44,810 bases of DNA, taken from Rhodospirillales bacterium (GTDB lineage Bacteria; Pseudomonadota; Alphaproteobacteria; Rhodospirillales_A; JACZKS01). Positions within the stretch are counted from its first letter, which is position 1; each line of letters begins with the position of its first letter. The stretch covers positions 1 to 44,810 of the forward strand of contig JABGRG010000021.1 in the NCBI GenBank assembly GCA_018648445.1, read 5' to 3'. Shown here in pieces: positions 8,728 to 16,600 of the stretch. The notes under the pieces are model-generated. The model ran no database searches. It worked only from the letters and a program-made list of their open reading frames with translations, and had not been told where the DNA came from. Position numbers and translations under genes: made by a program.

Positions 8728-9930
8728 ATGGCCCATCCTCGCACCACGACCGCATCAACCCGGTTAACCCTTGGCGGGTTGATCGTCATCGGCCCCTTGT
8801 CGCTGGCGATCTTCATTCCAACCCTGCCCGCCGTACAGGCCGAGTTCGCCGCCGATATCCAGGTCGTGCAACTGACCCTCAGCCTGCCGTTTCTGGCCGT
8901 GGTGCTGGTGCCGCTGTTGGCGGGCGCGACATCGGATCGTATCGGTCGGCGACCGGTTTTGCTGGCGAGCCTCGCCATTCTGCTGGTCAGTAGCCTGATG
9001 TGTTTCATGGCCCCGGATATCTGGACGCTCGTTATCGGTCGGGCGCTGGTTGGTGTGGCGGGGTCATGCTGCATGATCGTCGGGCGCGCCGTCGTCACCG
9101 ATCTATACAGCAAGGACGACTTGGCCCGCGCCATGGCCCATTACACGGTGGCGCCGGTCGTTGCCCTTATGGTCGCACCCACCATCGGCGGCTTCCTGAC
9201 CGATGGTTTCGGTTGGCGATCCGTATTCGTCGTTCTATCCGTGGCAACGGGCGTCGTGGTGGCCATGACATGGCGCCTGATGCGCGAAACGGGTGCCGCC
9301 GCGACCGCAAAGAAATCCAGGACGAAGACCGATTTTGCGCCGCTTTTGCGTTCGGTGGAAATGTGGGGGTTCACGTTTTTCAGCGCTTTTCACTTTGCCG
9401 TTACCGTCGGGTTCATCGCAGCTGCGCCCTATCTAATGGTCAACATGATGCAGCGAACAGCCACCGAATACGGTATCGGGCTGGTGTTCGTTATCGGCGG
9501 CATGCTGGCGGGAATCGCCGTTGCATCCAGGATTCCGTCGCGCATTGGAATTGCAACGGTGGTGCTCGGCGGCGCCATGTTTGCGCTGCTCGCGGGTTTG
9601 ACGCTCCCCTTGGCGCTGGCATTCGGGCTTTTGACGCCGTTTAAATTGTTCGTACCGACGGCGTTCGTGGCGTTCGGAATTGGCGTCGCCATGCCTGCGG
9701 GACAAGCGGGGATTGTCGGGGCGTTTCCACCCCTGGCCGGTACGGCGTCCGGCATTTCGGGATTTCTGCAAATGCTGTTCGCTGCAATCTTTGCCCATGT
9801 GGTCGCCTTTCCGTGGGATCATCCGGATCGGGCGCTGGCAATGGTCGCGGTCGGCGGACTGGGGCTGTCGGTTATCTTTGCTTTGGTGCCCTTGGCGGTG
9901 GCCCGGCGTCGGGTGGGGGAACCTTCGTGA
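8728..9930 (+). CDS. MFS transporter, Bcr/CflA-type drug:H+ antiporter family (DHA1)
   Basis: A 400-residue membrane protein with about 12 helices and a cytoplasmic loop near the middle. The motif-A loop after helix 2 reads GATSDRIGRRPV. The N-terminal SLAIFIPTLPAVQAEF and the GRALVGVAGSC segment in helix 4 are typical of Bcr/CflA multidrug exporters. It probably exports small amphipathic compounds across the inner membrane using the proton gradient. It starts 3 bases after the cNMP-CPBP gene stop without a clear ribosome-binding site, so coupled translation is likely. Its own stop overlaps the GTG start of the phosphopantetheinyl transferase. It belongs to the efflux/PPTase operon. Confidence 0.85.
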   Translation: MAHPRTTTASTRLTLGGLIVIGPLSLAIFIPTLPAVQAEFAADIQVVQLTLSLPFLAVVLVPLLAGATSDRIGRRPVLLASLAILLVSSLMCFMAPDIWTLVIGRALVGVAGSCCMIVGRAVVTDLYSKDDLARAMAHYTVAPVVALMVAPTIGGFLTDGFGWRSVFVVLSVATGVVVAMTWRLMRETGAAATAKKSRTKTDFAPLLRSVEMWGFTFFSAFHFAVTVGFIAAAPYLMVNMMQRTATEYGIGLVFVIGGMLAGIAVASRIPSRIGIATVVLGGAMFALLAGLTLPLALAFGLLTPFKLFVPTAFVAFGIGVAMPAGQAGIVGAFPPLAGTASGISGFLQMLFAAIFAHVVAFPWDHPDRALAMVAVGGLGLSVIFALVPLAVARRRVGEPS

Positions 9931-10604
9931 CGCACCCGCCCAAACCCACCGGAGACGCGGTGCACCTATGGACTTTTGACGTTGACGCCCTTGCGGTGCG
10001 GGTCGACGAATTTGCGTCCATCCTTTCGGCATCGGAACGGTCACGCGCTCAGACTTTCCTTGACGCCGTCGTTCGCGACCGGTTTATCATGCGGCGCGGC
10101 CTTCTGCGCCGAACATTGGGCGGATATTTGGGGCGCGACCCGGCCTGGCTGGTTTTTAATGACGGCCCCGACGGCAAGCCCGCGCTCAGCGGGGCCGACG
10201 ACATTTCGTTCAATCTCTCGGCCAGCGAAAACGCGCTGGTGATCGCCATCGACGATGGTCGGGAGGTCGGTGTGGATATCGAGCGCCGCCGCGCGATCAA
10301 TGATATGGGCGGTATGGCCGAACGTTTCCTGTCACCGTTCGAGGCGGCCTATCTGGACGGGTTGGAACCGGACATTCGGACCGATGCGTTCTGGACCGTG
10401 TGGACCTGCAACGAAGCGGTGGTGAAGGCGTTGGGCCTGGGCTTGCGCGCCGGGCTGCGAAATTTCACCGTCGATTGCTCAGAAATCGCCACCCCGCGTG
10501 TGATCGGCGTGCCGGGAATGCATCTTCAGGCGTGGCGTTCAGACGGCGGTTTTCAGGCCGCGCTGGCGACGCCGTTCGTCGCCGCACCGGTTTTTATGAC
10601 CTGA
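9927..10604 (+). CDS. 4'-phosphopantetheinyl transferase, Sfp/EntD type (PfaE-like role)
   Basis: The enzyme transfers 4'-phosphopantetheine from CoA to a serine of carrier proteins. The 225-residue protein has the Sfp-type magnesium motif GVDIERRR (about residues 113-120), and the second motif WTCNEAVVKALG (about 158-170), where the family has WxxKEAxxKA; here the Lys before Glu is Asn. The start is the GTG at 9927, overlapping the MFS stop by 4 bases; the longer frame from 9813 would lie inside the MFS gene. Its 3' end overlaps the convergent megasynthase gene by 11 bases. The only carrier domains in the window are the two ACPs of the adjacent lipid synthase, so it is the likely activator, equivalent in role to PfaE. 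Confidence 0.88.
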   Translation: MTHPPKPTGDAVHLWTFDVDALAVRVDEFASILSASERSRAQTFLDAVVRDRFIMRRGLLRRTLGGYLGRDPAWLVFNDGPDGKPALSGADDISFNLSASENALVIAIDDGREVGVDIERRRAINDMGGMAERFLSPFEAAYLDGLEPDIRTDAFWTVWTCNEAVVKALGLGLRAGLRNFTVDCSEIATPRVIGVPGMHLQAWRSDGGFQAALATPFVAAPVFMT

Positions 10605-13600
10605 CCCAATTGTCAAATTGCCGCGACCAGTCGTCCTCGGGCGCGTCGCCGTCGGGTTTGTCCATCAGGTGCAGGACGACGGCTTGAGGCATGCCGATGT
10701 TCCGTTCTTTCATCAGCCGCTCGATCTCTTCGGAAAATACCGGATCGGGCGGACTTGGATTCTCCTCCATCAAATCCGGCCCAAGGCCGTTCAGGTCGTC
10801 CAGAATCCGCCGTTGCCGACCGTCGAGTGGCAAGGCCGCCATTTCTTCTGGCGAGATGGGATTGCCGAAGATGATGTCCTGAGTGCCGTAACCAACGGGG
10901 AATTCCAAACGCTCGCCCTTTTTTCGACCGAGAATCGGCAGTCCACCCATGAAGCGCACGGGAACGATGGTCAGGCCGAGATCGGTGAAAACCCCGCTTA
11001 CACGTTCTACCGGACGCCGGCAATGCACAGACCGGGTTCCCTCGGCGTGGATCATGACCGACGCGCCGTTGTCTAGGGATTCGCTCTTCAGGTCATCCAG
11101 CATCGGCAACATGCTGGATGGATCGCTCCGATCGAAATAGGCGATCAGGCGCGGCAAGGCGACACCTGGATGGTCTCCGATCAAGGCTATCAGGCGACCG
11201 AGCCAGGATTCTCGATGCTCGTCCTTGGCGATGGCCACGACCGGTCGGCCGCCCAATGCCGTCGCGACAATGCAGAACAACAGCGATTCAATGGCGGTTT
11301 GATGGTTGCAGACGTACAGGACCGGTTTGCCGACGACCGCTTGGAACGCGTCGGGGTCGTTCAGGACCACTCGCCGCACGAAGCGTTCAATCAGGGGCAA
11401 CAGGATGTCCTCGCCGCGCCACGATCCACATTTCAAACGTTCGCGCCACGATTTGCGAACCAGGGTGATGTCCAGCACCGGCGGCCCTGCATCTGTGACC
11501 CGGACAAATTCGGACGTTTCGTCAACGGTGACCGGGAACCGGGTCAGTGAAAGGTGCGCGATCCGCCCCGTATCTCCATCGACCGTTACCTGGCCGGGAT
11601 GAACGGATTGGGCGCGGGCGACGTGTTCACGTATGGCAATGCTGCGCGGCGTTGCATCGCCATATACGTGCTCCAGGGTTCCCGGCAGCCACGCCGAGGT
11701 GCGGACATCCGCCACACGCAAATGCGTCGCCGCACCGTCGGACGACGACAAAGCAATGCCTGGTACAAACTCCCGCTCCTTGAAAAATCGACGACGATCC
11801 ATTGGTTGGACTTGGCCAAGCGGTCCCTTGGGAAGCAGGGCCTCGACAAAGATCATGTCGGCCCAGACTTTGCCATCGGCAAGGACTTGCGCGTGCAGGG
11901 CCGGGGTTCGGGCGTCGTCATTGCGCTGTTCGGGCCGGACCTCGGCCCGTAACCGCCCGGTTCTCGGTGTCGGGCCGTGTAAGGACAATCGCTCAATGCG
12001 GTGCGGATACCCGATGTGATCAGGCGAAGCCGCCGGGAACCAGAAATCCAGTCCGTCCTGGGGCACGGCGTGAAACAGTCCGTCCAGCAAAGCGGGATGG
12101 ATCCGGCCATTGGGCACCGTATTTTCGTCGGCATCAAGAACAAAGGTTGCGCCGTCCGTGTTTCGCAACAATTCCGACACTACATGGAAGGACGGCCCGT
12201 GGAACATGGCGCCGGTTGCGTAGGGATCGTCAACCGCATCCGGGGCATCAAGTGGCGCAAGGGGGGCGGGAGGCGACGGGTAGATGTCGGCCATGATCAC
12301 GGTTCCACGCAGGACAGGCCCCCGATCATCCGACAGCACGACCAACCACCGATCTGCACCGGACTGCGAAATTTCGGGCCGCAGTCGGCTGGGCGGCACG
12401 ATCCATCGTATGGCCGTCACGTCGACAACGCCGGTCACGTGCGCGTTCGGCTGATGTTCGGCGACGGCTGCGGCCATGATGTCGATTGCCGCCATCATCG
12501 GCAGGGTCGGGATGGTATGGGTCGGGCAGTGGTCTGTTAGCCACGGCATGCGTTCGATGTCGACATCGATATGCGCAGGGGATTTTCCAGGGACCACGCG
12601 CATGCCCAACTCGCCGACTTCGTAGATACGGGTGCCGTCGGCCCATACGTTGCCGTTGGCCATGGCCAGAACGCTGCCTTCCTCGCGCTCGATGCGGGTA
12701 ATTTCCAGTTCGGTGATCACTTCGCCCACGGTTGGAAGAACCTGCCCGCGATAGCGCCACCATGCGGCGATGCCCAGGGCCGCAGGCTCGAAGCGGGGGT
12801 TGGGAATGCCCCGGTCCAGATTTGTTTCGATCATGAAGCATTGCAGCAATTGCAACAGCGCCTCGATGCCAAGAGATCCGGCCTGCACCGGGTCCTGGAA
12901 GAAATGGGCCTTGAAATACCACGCGTTGGGATCGACGGTCTGTTGACCGCGAATGCGTCCGAGCCCTGCCGCTCCGGCATCCGGCCACAGCCCCGTCACT
13001 TTGTCGATCATGCGAAGGTTGTCGGCGGAGATCCGGGGCCAAACCATTTTCACGGCCCGCTCCGACGGTTTGGTCAGCCACGCCCGCCTCGTATCGTCCG
13101 CTGAAAGGCCCGCCTGATCGCGCAAGGCCGCCGTCTTGAAAAACCCGAACGAGGTTTTCAGGCGCATGACGGGCATATCGCCGACGAAACTCTCGACGTC
13201 ATAGAACACGAGAGACATATCCCCGGCCCGCGCCGAGCGTGTTGCGGTCACCTCGACCCGCAGCGTCCCTGAATCCGGTTCGACGACGGAGAGGAGTTCG
13301 GCGTCGTCACCGTCGAGATTGCGAAAACACATGTCTTCGTCGCCCTCAACGGCAAACCCCATGTACGAGCCGAGCCAACCGCACGGCTGCAACAGAGCTT
13401 CCAGCAAGACGCAATAGGGCATGACGCCGGAAGGGTTGTCTTGGAAATACCAGGCATCAGGTTCTACATCGAATTCGGCAACCAGCCGCGCGCCTTCCGT
13501 CGCTTGGCCCGCCGGGCAATCGACATCGGCAATGCGCGAAACACACAGATAGGGCGGCCCCGGAAGGCGCGGGACTTTTCGTCCGCCGTCGAACGGTGCG

Positions 13601-16600
13601 TACATGGTCCCGAAGGCCTGCGACGGCGACCCCCATGCGCAGGCCAGAACGGCGGCGTAGTCGCCACGCACGTCCCCTGCCGTTCCGACGATACGCGGTG
13701 TAACTCCGGCGGGGATTACGCTCGGGCGGGAGCTAAGCGGCCAATCGGGAACCAGTGACAGGGCGAAATTTCGGCAGAAGAATACCTTCAAGCCGTCGGA
13801 TGTGCACAGCAAGGCCCCGCGCAACACTGGCTGGCGGTCGTTCACGACCTCTTCGACGAAGACCTCGTAAACCAGGTGATGGGGGCGGTCGGGGATTACT
13901 TGCCCGCGACAGACGAATTTGGAGGTTTCGCCGGGCGTCGGTTCAAACCGCCATCCGTCACGATTGAGGGTCAGGCCCAGCGCTGCCATGTGCAGGCTCG
14001 CGGCCTGAACCGCCGCCTCGGCCATCAGGGTTCCGGGCATGCAGGGGTCGTTCTTGAAGTGGCCGTCATAGAACCAGCAATCTGCCGGAACCTGCGTTTC
14101 GGCCCGCAGATATCCACGTTTCCACGGGCCGCCGCGCGGATCAAATTCGGTCACTTCGTCGATCAGGCGCATGCGGCCTTGGGGGATCGTCGGGGTGCTC
14201 TGGTGCGCGGCCGCCATCTCAAACCCAGGGCCGAAACAGGCGAAGGCGTCGCCACGCGCGAAGGCATCGACCCGTTCGCGGCTGAAGCGCCGTTCCTGGC
14301 TGACCTGCTCGGGAATGTCCAGGCGCGCTTCGGTACGTGGCGCATCGTCCGCCGCGTCCCATAGCACACCGCCGGAATTGGCGAGTTCATCCTCGGTGAA
14401 GAATCCGGCCTGACCGTTGCGCACGGACATCCGGATTTCGTTGCCGATCCGGCAATCGTAGTGAAAGAAGAACAGGCGTACATCGCCCTGATTGGCATGG
14501 CTGTCGACATGAATATCGTAACGCAGCGTGTCGCCGGGCCTGGGCAGACCGCCGTGGAAGGTAAGCTCGCAGCCCAACAGTCGATAGGCCCGCTCGCCCT
14601 TGTTCAGGAAATCCACGCCGAGCCACGAAATCAGCAACAAATCGGCTTGTCCGGACTCGATCATCAGACCGGGCGGCATAACGCCATTATGCAAATACCA
14701 CGCGTCCTTGCCGACATCGGTCTCGGTCACGATGGTTCCCAGACCCATGGACCCGGCCTCGCCCTCAAGGGCCGTCACCCGGTCGGCCAGCAGCAGGGGC
14801 GGTTGCGGCATTCGGACCTGCTTGGCGTAAATGTCCTGCTGCTCGAACAGGGGTCCGAAGATCGCGGATATCCGCCCCGAGGCCAACGCTTCCAAAGCAT
14901 CGCGATCGAACACGACGTCTGTTGGTGCCGGAGCCGGGGAAGGCGGCGAACCCGCCGTTGCGTGCATCAGCGCCAGGAACTGCTGGTGAATTTCAGCCTG
15001 CTCGGTCATGAACGCGCCGTGCATCTCGGCCACCCGCTCCAGGAACTGGCGCGTCGTTGCCGTATTGACAGCGGGACCCGGTGCTGAAGCGGAACGGAAC
15101 CCGGGTGGTGGCGTCATCACCATCACCCCGGTTCCCGGTTCCCACGGCGCCACCGGCGGCATGTCTCCGACAGGCGGCAAGGGCGGTGGCGGTTCCATGG
15201 CAGCGTTTCCGGCCACGGGCGGGAAGCGAACCGGTTGGCGATGGGCGGGCAGGGCCAGGGTTGGACCGGACGCTGACGGCGTATCCGGTGGGCGCGCCGC
15301 GTCCAGACGGTCGCGGAAGGCTTCGGCATCCATGGCGACACCGGCGACGAACAACTGGGCGATGGTTTCAACCAGGGGCTCCAGCCCTGATCCGCGCGCC
15401 CGATCCAGCGCCAGCGCCAGATGCTCGCGCTCACCCAGGATGTCCGCGATTGATGTCGTCAATGTGCCGCGCGGGCCGTGCTCGATGAAGATGCGCACAC
15501 CATCGCGCCACGCGGCCTCGACGGTGCGGGGGAAATCGACGGTGTTCAGCGCCTGGCCCGTCAGCATTGCGGCGACCGAATCGCTGTCCGGGACGTAGGC
15601 CTCGCCTGTCGCATTGGCATAGAAGCGCACACCCGGCACGGTGTGGGTTTTGCGCGAATGAATACGACGCCAGGTCTCGGCGAAGGGTTCCATCTCGGGG
15701 CAATGAACAACCATGTCATGGCCCAGCGGCAGACAGCGTTCCGCGCCGATACCCTCGACAATCCGCCGGCAGGCACTGGCCTCGCCACCGATTACGACAT
15801 CGGCGTCGGTGTTGATGATCGTGATGCGCACGTGTTCTTCCGCCGCCACGGCTTGCTGTACCGCGTCGAATGGTGCAAGGACGCGCCAATTGCGCCATTC
15901 CGCCTCGCCCGACAACGACCACGTTTTGCAAGCCCCCGTCAGTTCACGCTCATACATTCCCGACGCGCTGATGTCGGCAAAAAGCGCCTCGGCGTCGCGC
16001 CATGCACCCAAAGCGACGATGCCGTTGGTCTCGCCCGACGACAGGCCCAGGACCGCATCGGGGTGGATACCTAACAGGCTTTGCGTCAATTCGGCGTGGA
16101 TCTGCGACAGAACCGTGCAGCCCTTCAACTGATTGAAGGGCTGCACATGCTCCGGCGGCGGGTCGGCGTAAATCCAAGATGCTGCATCGCTCAAAGGTGG
16201 CAGTCGTCCGACCAGAGCGTCGGCAAGTTCTGGCATAGTCAAAAGAAGGTCGTGACCCATCCCCGGATATGCCGCCGCTGCACCGGTAAAAACGAATGCC
16301 GTTTCGCCAATTATCGGTGCGTCGCGGACCCAAACGCCGTCGATGGCATCCGATGTCGAGCTCGCGGCGTCAAGCCGCTGTTGCAGGGTTTCGACATCCT
16401 GTGCGACGACGGCCATGCGCGTGGGCCCATGCCCTTCGCCTTCGCGAAGGCTGCCCCGGTCGATACCGGAATAGAACCGGATATGGGGGATCGCGACCGG
16501 TGCGACGGCCCAGGCTGGCCGGTTCGGGTGATCGCGCAGCAGGACCGTATCGCTTTGGTCGCCAAACGAATGCGCTTCGATCCTGACCCGACGCCCGGCA

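Noticed and set aside
12326..13081. 251-codon minus-strand frame inside the megasynthase gene
   Set aside because: It is in another frame of the same strand and is Arg/His-rich, without motifs; the hotdog and PKS DH domains are read in the main frame.
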